A DNA stretch of 12,321 nucleotides from Candidatus Rifleibacteriota bacterium (GCA_016213865.1 JACQZL010000207.1:1-12321), one strand, 5' to 3'; counted from the first letter of the stretch, positions 1 through 8,873 are shown. Numbers and translations are program-made. Notes: generated by a model from the sequence alone, not told the origin.

Positions 1-2
1 CG

Positions 3-638
3 CACGAGATCAACAACCCGCTATCGAACATCAAGCTGTACTCGCAGATCATCGCCGAGGACGACGCGCTCTCCGATCCCACGCTCAAGGCCAGCCTGGC
101 CAACATCGTCGGCGAGACCGACAGGGCCACCAAGATCGTCCGCAACCTGCTCGAGGTCAGCCTGCAGGACTTTCCCGAGTTCGTCCGGCTGGAGGTGCAA
201 GAGGTCCTCGACAGCGCCGCGGCCATCCTGCGGCACCAGCTCCTCGTCGAGCATATCGAGACCGTTGTGCAGATCCCGGACAACCTCCCCGCCGTCTGGG
301 CTGCCCGCGGGGCCCTGCAGCAGGTGCTGATCAACCTGATGACGAACGCCCAGCACGCCATGCGGCCGTCGGGCGGTACCCTGCGGATCCGGGCCTGGCA
401 TGACCCGAAGGCCCGGCGCGTCATGATCTCGGTCGCGGACTCGGGCTCGGGAATCGACCCGGCCCACCTGGGACGGATCTTCGACCCCTTCTTCACGACG
501 AAGTAGGTCGGAGAGGGGACGGGCCTGGGGCTGGCCATTTGCTACGGCATCATCAAGGACCACGGCGGCGACACCCGGGTCCGCAGCAAGCCCGGGGAGG
601 GCGCCGAGTTCCTGGTCAGTCTCCCGACGGCGGCGTGA
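3..638 (+). pseudogene. Sensor histidine kinase, C-terminal part, interrupted by an in-frame TAG
   Basis: This is the transmitter part of a membrane-type sensor histidine kinase; the N-terminal sensing region lies outside the window. The first codon is the presumed phospho-accepting His of the H box (HEINNPLSNI). The N box (LINLMTNAQHAM), G1 box (DSGSGIDP) and F box (FDPFFTTK) follow. At 504-506 the frame reads TAG, where relatives usually have Glu or another residue. The same frame then continues with [21 protein letters not shown] (the G2 ATP-lid box) to a TGA at 636-638. A stop at 504 removes the G2 box and last strands of the HATPase_c fold, so the product should not autophosphorylate. 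One base change (GAG to TAG) would explain it; a sequencing error is the alternative. TAG is the normal stop of four intact genes nearby, which argues against recoding. It lies upstream of a lipoprotein and an NtrC-type regulator, so it was probably the partner of that regulator. Confidence 0.85.
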
Positions 639-655
639 AGGGGGACCGCGGGGCT

Positions 656-712
656 CGGGGTGGGGGTGTTGGGTGTTAGGGGGCGAGCGGCGAGGGGCGA
701 GGGGCGAGGGAG
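656..712 (+). repeat. G-run-rich segment with GGGTGTT and GGGGCGA repeats
   Basis: Just after the kinase frame the + strand carries many closely spaced runs of three to five G. They include two GGGTGTT-like units near 664-678 and three GCGAGGG-type heptamers near 690-710. Four or more G runs with short loops fit the general pattern for a G-quadruplex on the + strand. The sequence is low-complexity and no convincing protein is encoded. A role is not known; it could slow transcription leaving the kinase gene or simply be an unstable simple repeat. Confidence 0.55.
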
Positions 713-755
713 CCGCGCCGCCCGCTTCCGCGAGCGGTTCCTAGCTGCCGGCGCG

Positions 756-860
756 CCCCGCAGCCCCGCGCCTCGCAGCCCCGCAGCCTCGCAGCCCCGC
801 AGCCTCGCAGCCTCGCAGCCTCGCAGCCTCGCAGCCCCGCAGCCTCGCAGAGCCCCGCAG
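756..860 (+). repeat. Tandem array of an 8-bp unit, CCYCGCAG
   Basis: Ten head-to-tail copies of an 8-bp unit occupy 771-850 without interruption. Each is either CCTCGCAG or CCCCGCAG, differing only at the third base. A further CCCCGCAG follows at 853-860 after a 2-base insertion, and another sits at 756-763 before a degenerate 7-base copy. The unit is not a multiple of three and lies in non-coding DNA, so copy number could change by slippage without affecting a protein. The array ends 40 bp before the sigma-54 promoter, in the zone where activator sites are often found. It is too short and lacks spacers, so it is not a CRISPR array. Confidence 0.9.
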
Positions 861-899
861 CGCACCCCACCACCCAACCCCCCAACCACCCCACGCCCG

Positions 900-916
900 C
901 TGGCACCCGTGTTGCA
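900..916 (+). promoter_or_regulatory. Sigma-54 (-24/-12) promoter
   Basis: The sequence CTGGCACCCGTGTTGCA matches the sigma-54 consensus YTGGCACGRNNNTTGCW at all specified positions except the G and R after GGCAC. The invariant GG (902-903) and GC (914-915) have the required spacing. Transcription would start near 926-928, about 75 bases before the lipoprotein start. A 10-bp palindrome, GCATGCATGC (914-923), overlaps the -12 element. The operon downstream encodes a sigma-54-dependent activator, which supports the call. Actual use of the promoter is inferred. Confidence 0.75.
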
Positions 917-1001
917 TGCATGCCGCCTGTCCGCCGCCTTCCGTGCCGCCAACCTCATTTCCATTCCCGTCTCGCGCCGATAACGATCAGGGGGAAAGAC
1001 C

Positions 1002-4000
1002 GTGTTTCGCATGAATTCGACCCATACCCTCAGGACGGGACCCATGACAAGAGCAAGCAGGGGTCTGCACCTATTCCTGTTCTGTCTGGCCGCACTGGGC
1101 TTTCTGCTCCTCGGATGTGGCGGCGGAGGCGGCCTCGGCGACGGCTCCACAACGGGTGTGACAGGTACAACCGGCAGTACCTCGGGGTCCGGCGCCTCCG
1201 CGGCTGCGGGCTTGGGGACCATCTTCGGAAGGGTCACCGGCTCGCAAGGACTGGCCGCACCCGGCACGACCCTGACCCTCTCGTTGAGGGGCACCCCCAT
1301 CGTCACCGCCGTCGCGGACAGCCTCGGCAACTACTTCCTGCAGAGGGTGCCGACCGGGCAGAGCCTGCTGCTCACCGCCCGGCCGCCGTCCGCCAACGTC
1401 GTCACCCGGCAGTTCAGCGTCATCCTCAACCCCGGTGAGCCGCCGTTGCTCGCGAACATCGCCCTGACTTCGACCGTCCCGACGATCCTCACCTCGTCGC
1501 CGGCCCCGAACAGCATCAACGTGCCGGTTACAATCCAGCCCCTGGTCGTCTTCAACGTGCCGATAGCTCCGAGCAGCCTGACCACTGGCTTTTCCGGCTC
1601 CGTCCAGCTCAATCGGCTCGTCCCGACCCCCGTCATCACACTCGCGGGCACGATCGACACCGCCTTTGATGCCTCGGGCAAGAGCATCCTGTTCAAGCCG
1701 AAGTTCCCTCTGACGCAGGGCACCGAGTACGAGTATCGACTGGGCAGCCAGGTCAAGGACCAGTTCGGCTCCAACTTCGGCGGCACTGCCATCAGGTTCA
1801 AGACCCAGGGCACAGCGCCGACGCGTTCGACCAGCGGACCGACCGTCCTGCGGTCCACGCCGATTGCCAACGCCACCGGGGTCAGCCCGGACACGGTCAT
1901 CACCTTGACCTTCGACCGGCCCGTCGACCCGAGCACGGTCACGACCGCGAACATCCTCTTTCTGAGGACCCAGCCCCTCCCCACGCTCGAGGATTCGCGG
2001 GGGCGCATCCGGGTCTTCCAGGGCAGCTCCAACACCTTCGAGTACATCCCCAGCGTGCAGTTGACGCTGGGAACCTCCTTCTCGGTGATCGTGGTCGAGA
2101 ACGGCATCCGAGACACGGAAGGCAACTATGCGAGAGAGCAGGCCGTTTCTTTCCGCACGCGCAGCACCGGACCGCGGATCCTGTTCAGCAACCCGGGCGA
2201 CGGCCAACCCGACGTTGCGACCACGCTGGACTTCATTCAGGTCACCTTCGACGAGACGTTGAAGGCCTCGAGCGCCACGAATCGGGCGAACTACACGCTC
2301 AGCTACCAGCAGCGGGGCGGCAGCGTCACGACGGCGCCCATTGCGAACGCGTCGATGCTGGTCTCTCCGCCGAACTCGGTCAGGCTCGACCTGTCCGGCG
2401 ACCTGCTGCCCAACACCGGCTACTCTCTGCGCATCGCCAACCTCGAGGACAAGGACGGCAACCCGTCGGGGCCCGACCAGAAGATTCAGTTCTTCACCAC
2501 CAATCTGGGCGACAACGAGCCTCCCCGCATCATCAGCGCGACTCCCACCAACGGTCAGGCCGACGTCAACCTGAACTCGACCCTGCTCGTGAGCTGGAGC
2601 GAGCCCATGTCGCCTTCCGTCACACGCATCTCGAGCTACGACTTCTTCGCCGAGAGCGGGAACATCGGCCTGGGGCGCGTGGACCCGGTCACCGGCGCAG
2701 CCAACACGTACCGCCTGACACCGCTCACCCTGCCGCTGGCGCCCAGCCTGCGGCACACCCTGCTGTTCCACGCCGAGTCGCTCCTCGACTCGGTCGGCCA
2801 GCCGACGGTCAGCACCGGGATCGTCTTCGTCACGGCCGCGGGAAACGCCAACCTGCTCGACCGGCTCAACTCGACCCCGCGCGACGGCCAGCAGCAGTTC
2901 CAGCCCGAACAGACGGGCAACGTGCTGGTTCCGCGGTTCACACGCCGGATGGTCCAGAGCAGTATCGAGGACGTGAACAACTACACGCTCACCGAAGCCC
3001 CGAACTCCCGCGTCGCCATCAGCTACGCCCTGGCGCAGTCGCAGAGCGGCCAGAACGAGGTGATCCTGCAGCCCGGGCGCGCGCTGCGACCGAACACGGA
3101 GTACACGCTCCAGTTCTCGAACAACCTGCAGGCGATCGACGGCACCCGGATGCCGGCCAACACGTCGCTCTCCTTCAAGACCGGCGCGTTCGGCGACGTC
3201 GAGAACCCGTCCGTCGTCTCCTGGTACCCCCGCTCCGGCGCCCAGGGGGTCAGCGTCACGACGCCCATTCAAGTCCAGTTCAGCGAGGCCATGGGGCCGT
3301 CCGCCACGGTGGCGCTCAACTACTACATGACGAGCGAGACCGAGCCTCCCTTCAGCCCCCTCTCGGCGCGGACCCTGACGTCTCCCCCCAACACGATCGA
3401 GTTGACCTTCCGCACCCTGAAGAGCCTCACCGACTACACGCTGACGGTGACGACCCTCGTGAAGGACCTGGCCGGCAATACGGTGCCCAACGCACTCAGC
3501 TCGGGCTTCACGACGGGGATGTCCACCGGCGGCAGCCTCACGCCTCCCACCATCGTCTTCGCGAACCCCGGTGACGGGGCCTCCGGCATCAGCACCGGGA
3601 CCTTCGTCATCCTGAGGTTCGACCAGGACATGTACGAAGGGCAGCCCACCGACGAGGCCTCCGTCCTGAACCGCTCCAACTACACGCTGGCGTCCGACTT
3701 CACGGGGCAGGTCCCGCTGAACGTCGACCCGGCCCCGATTGCCTTCCGGACCTATCGCATCCGCCCCGCCCAGAGCCTCAGGGGCGACACCGAGTACATC
3801 TTCCTCGCCTCCAACAGCATCCAGAACACCTACCGGGTCCCGCTGACCCCCTACACCTGCAAGTTCAAGACGGCCAGCATCGGAGACAGCCAGGCCCCGA
3901 ACCTGCTCCAGACGATCCCCCAGGGCGATCAACGCAACGTCAATCCCGCCGACCCCATCACGCTCTTCTTCTCGGAGGCCATGAACCTCAGCGGGACGCT

Positions 4001-5657
4001 CCACTCGGCGTTGACCCTGACCAACTACGCCCTCTACACGAGCCTGGGCGTGCAAGTTGAGCTCGCGTCGGTCCAGCAGGGTCCAGCGCTGACCAATACG
4101 TCTTTCCGAATCGCCCCTGCCGCTCAACTGGCTTCGCAGACCCGATACACCTTCGTGGTCGGGTCCAACCTCCGGGATATCGCCGGCAACGCCTTCCAGG
4201 GCGCTTCCATCAGTTTCACGACGGGAGACCCGGGCGCCTCGACCGACGTCGAAGCCCCCCAGGTCGTGCAGACCAACCCGGGCAACGGCCAGACCGTGAC
4301 GACCGACTCGCGCATCTTCGTGACCTTCAGTGAGGCGATGCGGGTCCCGACGGTCGTGGCCACCAGCAACTACGTCCTCTACAACAGCCGCGGCTCCATC
4401 GGCATCAGCGGCGTCACGACGGCCGAGAGCCCGGCCAACACCTACGCCCTGACGCCGTACCCCCTGGCGCCGGGCCTGCCTCATACGTTGCTCTTCACGA
4501 GCAACCTCAGAGACCTGGCCGGCAACGCACTCATCCCCGCGGCGGTGACCTTCGTGACGACCAGCACGGCCGACACGACACCTCCGGAACTGTCACGGCC
4601 CGACCCCAACCAGAGCTACGGCAACGTGGACGTCGAAGGTCGTTTCGAGCTGACCTTCAACGAGCCGATGGACCCGCGAACGGTCACCAGCAGGGACAAC
4701 TACTTGCTGACGACCTCGGGAGGCACCCACGAGCTCTCTCCCTTCGTCGTGCAGTCCACCAGCCTGGCCAACACGGTCGTCGTGACGACTCTCGCGCCGC
4801 TCCTGGGGACCACGGACTACACGCTGACGCTCAGCAATCGCCTGCGTGACCTGGCCGGCAACGCCCTGCGAACGACGCTCATCCGCTTCCGGACCCGCGA
4901 AGTGGTCGGGGGCAGCTCGGACGTGACGCCCCCGTCGGTCGTGGGCACGGTCCCCAGTACCGATGCCGCCTTCGTCGGCGTCAAGACCCTCATCCTGGTC
5001 ACGTTCTCCGAGCCTGTGAACGTGGAACAGCCCGGCGCCACGAACTACGTCTACTCGGCCCTCAATCCGGCCAACTACGTCGTGCGGGTCAGCAGCTCCT
5101 CGGCCCCGCTCACGGGGGTCAAGATCTTCCAGATGCCTGCTCCGCCAAACACGTTCGAGATCCGGGCGGGGATCCTCGATCTCGGGGCCCTCTACCAGAT
5201 CCAGCTCTCGGACCGCATCCGGGACCTGGCCAACAACGCCCTGGTCCCTCATTCGTTCAAGTTCTATACTGGAGACCGGGACTCCGCCTCACCGCGCGTC
5301 CTCGGCTCCGGTTACACCTACACCGGCGACCTCTACATCCAGTTCAACGAGTTGATGACCAACTCACCCCTCCTCAACACCGCCAACTACCAGATCGTCT
5401 CGCAGTGTTACACCGGCGCTGTCATCCCGACCGTCGACAGCGTCGACCTGCTGCCGGGGACGCTGCTCCCGGAGAGCTCCCAGCGAGAATGCTCGGCCAT
5501 CATCCTGCACTTCACCACGCCCCTGGACCCCTCGGTCAACGCCACCTACAGGGTCATCTTCGCGCCGGTCATCACGGACCTGGCCGGCAACGCGATCGAT
5601 CCCTCGGGCGAGGTGCGCATGACTACCGGCACCGGCTGCGGCGCCGGTACTCCCTAG
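1002..5657 (+). CDS. Large repeat lipoprotein with twelve SbsA-type Ig-like (Big_5) domains
   Basis: This is a 1551-residue predicted surface lipoprotein. A hydrophobic signal segment ends in the lipobox FLLLGC (Cys39), followed by a Gly/Ser/Thr-rich linker to about residue 71. Residues about 72-155 resemble a CarboxypepD regulatory-like domain (GRVTGSQG...DSLGNYFLQRVPTG). Twelve repeats of 108-121 residues then begin near residues 160, 280, 391, 507, 617, 736, 848, 966, 1086, 1194, 1310 and 1431. Each opens with PP-x-hydrophobic...P..G...V, has FSEPM-like and DLAGN-like motifs, and usually ends in FxTG. This is the SbsA/Big_5 pattern seen in bacterial surface and adhesin-like proteins. The GTG at 1002 has a GGGGGA ribosome site 7-8 bases upstream. 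ATG 1044, with AGGA upstream, would give a more ordinary 24-residue signal peptide and is a real alternative. Transcription probably starts at the sigma-54 promoter. Ligand and exact role are unknown. Confidence 0.93.
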   Translation: MFRMNSTHTLRTGPMTRASRGLHLFLFCLAALGFLLLGCGGGGGLGDGSTTGVTGTTGSTSGSGASAAAGLGTIFGRVTGSQGLAAPGTTLTLSLRGTPIVTAVADSLGNYFLQRVPTGQSLLLTARPPSANVVTRQFSVILNPGEPPLLANIALTSTVPTILTSSPAPNSINVPVTIQPLVVFNVPIAPSSLTTGFSGSVQLNRLVPTPVITLAGTIDTAFDASGKSILFKPKFPLTQGTEYEYRLGSQVKDQFGSNFGGTAIRFKTQGTAPTRSTSGPTVLRSTPIANATGVSPDTVITLTFDRPVDPSTVTTANILFLRTQPLPTLEDSRGRIRVFQGSSNTFEYIPSVQLTLGTSFSVIVVENGIRDTEGNYAREQAVSFRTRSTGPRILFSNPGDGQPDVATTLDFIQVTFDETLKASSATNRANYTLSYQQRGGSVTTAPIANASMLVSPPNSVRLDLSGDLLPNTGYSLRIANLEDKDGNPSGPDQKIQFFTTNLGDNEPPRIISATPTNGQADVNLNSTLLVSWSEPMSPSVTRISSYDFFAESGNIGLGRVDPVTGAANTYRLTPLTLPLAPSLRHTLLFHAESLLDSVGQPTVSTGIVFVTAAGNANLLDRLNSTPRDGQQQFQPEQTGNVLVPRFTRRMVQSSIEDVNNYTLTEAPNSRVAISYALAQSQSGQNEVILQPGRALRPNTEYTLQFSNNLQAIDGTRMPANTSLSFKTGAFGDVENPSVVSWYPRSGAQGVSVTTPIQVQFSEAMGPSATVALNYYMTSETEPPFSPLSARTLTSPPNTIELTFRTLKSLTDYTLTVTTLVKDLAGNTVPNALSSGFTTGMSTGGSLTPPTIVFANPGDGASGISTGTFVILRFDQDMYEGQPTDEASVLNRSNYTLASDFTGQVPLNVDPAPIAFRTYRIRPAQSLRGDTEYIFLASNSIQNTYRVPLTPYTCKFKTASIGDSQAPNLLQTIPQGDQRNVNPADPITLFFSEAMNLSGTLHSALTLTNYALYTSLGVQVELASVQQGPALTNTSFRIAPAAQLASQTRYTFVVGSNLRDIAGNAFQGASISFTTGDPGASTDVEAPQVVQTNPGNGQTVTTDSRIFVTFSEAMRVPTVVATSNYVLYNSRGSIGISGVTTAESPANTYALTPYPLAPGLPHTLLFTSNLRDLAGNALIPAAVTFVTTSTADTTPPELSRPDPNQSYGNVDVEGRFELTFNEPMDPRTVTSRDNYLLTTSGGTHELSPFVVQSTSLANTVVVTTLAPLLGTTDYTLTLSNRLRDLAGNALRTTLIRFRTREVVGGSSDVTPPSVVGTVPSTDAAFVGVKTLILVTFSEPVNVEQPGATNYVYSALNPANYVVRVSSSSAPLTGVKIFQMPAPPNTFEIRAGILDLGALYQIQLSDRIRDLANNALVPHSFKFYTGDRDSASPRVLGSGYTYTGDLYIQFNELMTNSPLLNTANYQIVSQCYTGAVIPTVDSVDLLPGTLLPESSQRECSAIILHFTTPLDPSVNATYRVIFAPVITDLAGNAIDPSGEVRMTTGTGCGAGTP
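5624..5649 (+). other. Inverted repeat over the lipoprotein 3' end
   Basis: TACCGGC (5624-5630) and GCCGGTA (5643-5649) form a perfect 7-bp inverted repeat with a 12-base loop, ending a few bases before the lipoprotein TAG. No T-run follows, so it is not a typical terminator. It might moderate expression or mRNA stability between the lipoprotein and the regulator, or be chance in GC-rich DNA. Confidence 0.3.
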
Positions 5658-5679
5658 CCGCGGCGTCCCCTTCCGCCCC

Positions 5680-7074
<1,395 letters not shown>

Positions 7075-7121
7075 AGCGTTTCCGAAGTAACCTCACAAGG
7101 CTGCGTCAAGCGCCATGTTGA

Positions 7122-7211
7122 ACCACCAAGGCACGAAGTCACGAAGGGAAGCACCAAGGGAGGAGGTCAAACCCCTCTGTGCCGTCCTTGGTGTCTTGGT
7201 GGCTTCGTGGT
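7122..7211. repeat. Imperfect 26-bp inverted repeat made of CACSAAGN units
   Basis: The arms are 7122-7147 and 7186-7211. Comparing the left arm with the reverse complement of the right gives 21 matches in 26. All five mismatches fall at every fourth base, because each arm is itself three copies of an 8-mer of the form CACSAAGN (S is C or G). The 38-base centre includes a further GCACCAAGG copy. The element lies 48 bp after the regulator stop codon and can fold as a long hairpin in RNA. It encodes no protein. It looks like a small dispersed repeat or MITE-like element, and may also act as a transcription end for the left operon. Its copy number in the genome is not visible here. Confidence 0.7.
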
Positions 7212-7272
7212 GAAGCCCTCGATCATGGCCCAGGTGCGACGGGAAGCCGGGCCCGGGCGCAAGGTAGTCTGA

Positions 7273-7420
7273 AAGGACGCTTCCGGATGCCCGTTCGACG
7301 AGTTCGTCCGGATCGTGCAGGGAGCCTCGGAGGTTCACACCGACCGCCTGCACACGGTGGTCCTCGCCTGCCTCTTGGGCAAGCTGGTCACGGCCCATGA
7401 CCTGCGCCGGCCCAGGCTGC
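7273..7420 (+). pseudogene. Possible decayed coding fragment
   Basis: Read in the frame beginning at 7273, directly after an in-frame TGA (7270-7272), about 50 codons have almost exclusively G or C in third position. They give an ordinary-looking peptide (CPFDEFVRIVQGASEVHTD, continuing to VVLACLLGKLVTAHDLRR). Beyond about 7420 the frame becomes Arg/Pro-rich and runs over the neighbouring antisense gene, so it stops looking real. No start codon or ribosome site is evident, and I do not recognise the family. It may be a remnant of a lost gene. The rest of 7212-7453 shows nothing else convincing. Confidence 0.3.
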
Positions 7421-7453
7421 GTCCGTTCCCTGTTCCGTTGCTCTCAAGACCCC

Positions 7454-8761
7454 TCACCCGCCGTCGCAGTGACCGGCGAGGGGCCACGGGTGGAGCCGGA
7501 CCGGCACCGGCGTCCCTCGCCCGGCGAGAAGCCGGCCCACGGTCCGGGCGAAGTCATCCGCCTTTCCGGGTTCGAACACGCCGTGGAGGTCGACGCCTCG
7601 AACACCGGGGAGTCCGGCCCTCCCGATGCTCTGCCTCAGAGCCTTCTCGGTTGGCAGACAGGAGATGAAGAACGCCACGCGAACACCCCCGCCGGCGAGG
7701 TGCAGGAGTGGGTTCAGCTCGAGGGCCCTCCGAAGGCCACGGGAGTCGCGCAGGATGCGGAGCACCACGCCGTGGCGGCTGCCGGCCTGGAGCTCGGAGC
7801 CCCAGCGGATCTTGCTCCTCAGAGCACCGTCGTTGACGAAGGGACGGGAGCCTCCCACCCCGTGGCGGCGGATCCCTCGCCTGGCGAGGTACGCGCACGT
7901 GTGGAACTTCAGGGCGTCGAGAACGCACTCGTGCAGGTGGTGCGCGAGGTTCTCCCGGCGCCCGTACTGCCCCGAGACGGCGCGGTCCCGCTCGAAGCGA
8001 ACCGTTGCGCCGGCAAGTCTCACTCCGTCCTGCGTCACGAACAGGAGCTCGTGGTAACGCCGCATCATGTCGCCCAGTGACAACCACTCCGCGCGAGAGC
8101 CGAAACGCTGCTTCAAAAGGGGGCTGTACATCTCCTCGTAAAACTGCCGGAAGCTCTCCTCAGTGCGCGAAACCTCCAGCTCGAGGCGATGGCGGCGCAC
8201 CCGGGAACGCACGGCCTGGAGCAGGCTCTTTCGCGCACCGGGAGGACCGTCGGCAGCCAGGGGCTGTTCCGTCACCACCCAGTCGGGAAGGTAGAACTCG
8301 GGAAGGCCCCGGAGAGGCGTGCCGGACGACGGCTGGGCCCGCCGGACGACGAGGAGGTCCGCCCCATGCGCCCGCGCCGTCTCTTGCAGGGTCCATCTCC
8401 AGCAAGGCCCGAGGTCTTCGGCTGCGGTCACACGGCCGCAGAACGTCCGGACCACGCTAACGGTGAAGGTGTCCGCCGGAGCCACGGCCAGCGTCAGCGT
8501 CTCCTCGCCACTGGCGGCCCGGTAGAGCCGCAGGTCGGGCCTGCACCAGTTCCGGGCGCGCGTGACCGCCCTTCCCGGCAGCCTTCCCAGCCTCACCGCG
8601 AGTTCGGCGAGGCGACGAGCCAGGGTCACGCCCACCACCGACTCGCGGCGAGGGGAGCCGGAAGACACTCCGTGTTCGTAACTCCGCCTCACCGGCGCCT
8701 CGCGTCTGGCGCTGCCGTCCTCCGGGACCATTGCGATTGCCGACTCTATCAACTCCAGCAC
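7454..8761 (-). CDS. GNAT/FemAB-like acyltransferase (first of three)
   Basis: This 435-residue protein resembles GNAT-fold proteins of the FemAB/Acetyltransf_6 type found in surface polysaccharide loci. The central domain contains FYEEMYSPLLKQRFGSRAEW, then HELLFVTQDGVRLAGATVRF (the acyl-CoA-fold strand pair), and the family signature GGSRPFVNDGALRSKIRWG near residues 302-322. No membrane segment or signal peptide is evident, so it should be cytoplasmic. The likely reaction is acyl or aminoacyl transfer to a sugar or lipid-linked substrate; the substrate is unknown. GTG 8761 is the longest start. ATG 8731 (MVPEDGSARR) is a plausible alternative, and neither has a strong ribosome site. The first 60 or so residues are Arg/Glu-rich and poorly conserved in appearance. 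It is transcribed away from the glycosyltransferase. It is not an obvious close paralogue of the other two FemAB-like proteins in the window. Confidence 0.85.
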   Translation of the reverse strand: MLELIESAIAMVPEDGSARREAPVRRSYEHGVSSGSPRRESVVGVTLARRLAELAVRLGRLPGRAVTRARNWCRPDLRLYRAASGEETLTLAVAPADTFTVSVVRTFCGRVTAAEDLGPCWRWTLQETARAHGADLLVVRRAQPSSGTPLRGLPEFYLPDWVVTEQPLAADGPPGARKSLLQAVRSRVRRHRLELEVSRTEESFRQFYEEMYSPLLKQRFGSRAEWLSLGDMMRRYHELLFVTQDGVRLAGATVRFERDRAVSGQYGRRENLAHHLHECVLDALKFHTCAYLARRGIRRHGVGGSRPFVNDGALRSKIRWGSELQAGSRHGVVLRILRDSRGLRRALELNPLLHLAGGGVRVAFFISCLPTEKALRQSIGRAGLPGVRGVDLHGVFEPGKADDFARTVGRLLAGRGTPVPVRLHPWPLAGHCDGG

Positions 8762-8805
8762 GGGCCCGGATAGCTCCCGTTCGCTCCGTCCCGCGGGGGA
8801 GCGTA

Positions 8806-8834
8806 TGGACAGGGAATCGCCCCGAGACTATGCT
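8806..8834 (+). promoter_or_regulatory. Candidate sigma-70-type promoter for the glycosyltransferase gene
   Basis: TGGACA (8806-8811) matches five of six bases of TTGACA, and TATGCT (8829-8834) matches four of six of TATAAT. The spacer is the ideal 17 bases. This is the best such pair in the divergent intergenic region 8762-8932. Start of transcription would be near 8841, leaving a leader of about 92 bases that contains two short hairpins. The sigma-70 consensus may not apply exactly in this organism. Confidence 0.4.
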
Positions 8835-8852
8835 CATCCCGGCTCACGGGAG

Positions 8853-8873
8853 CCTCCGTCGCCGGGGCGGAGG
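8853..8873 (+). other. Short hairpin in the glycosyltransferase leader
   Basis: CCTCCG (8853-8858) pairs perfectly with CGGAGG (8868-8873) around a 9-base loop. It falls in the predicted 5' leader between the candidate promoter and the glycosyltransferase start. It may be an operator or leader structure, or chance in GC-rich DNA. Confidence 0.25.

Noticed and set aside
504..506. TAG read as pyrrolysine or another recoded residue
   Set aside because: The four genes ending at 5657, 7074, 10045 and 11103 all use TAG as a normal stop, and histidine kinases are not known pyrrolysine proteins.
756..860. CRISPR array
   Set aside because: The unit is only 8 bp, there are no spacers, and no cas gene is present.
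542..1330. 262-codon - strand frame through the repeat region
   Set aside because: Its middle is a translation of the 8-bp tandem array, and the rest mirrors the kinase and lipoprotein genes.
1071..4484. Very long open frame (1137 codons) on the - strand
   Set aside because: It mirrors the lipoprotein gene in GC-rich DNA, is extremely Arg/Gly/Val-rich without recognisable domains, and the + strand frame has clear repeats and a lipobox.
7093..7398. 101-codon - strand frame over the inverted repeat
   Set aside because: It is partly a translation of the repeat element; codon bias favours the + strand frame in the remaining part.
7386..7402. GGTCA...TGACC as terminator for the first FemAB-like gene
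   Set aside because: The stem is only 5 bp, the loop is 7 bases and there is no T-run.
7397..8080. 227-codon + strand frame opposite the first FemAB-like gene
   Set aside because: It has no recognisable domain, while the - strand frame carries the GGSRPF...KIRWG family signature.
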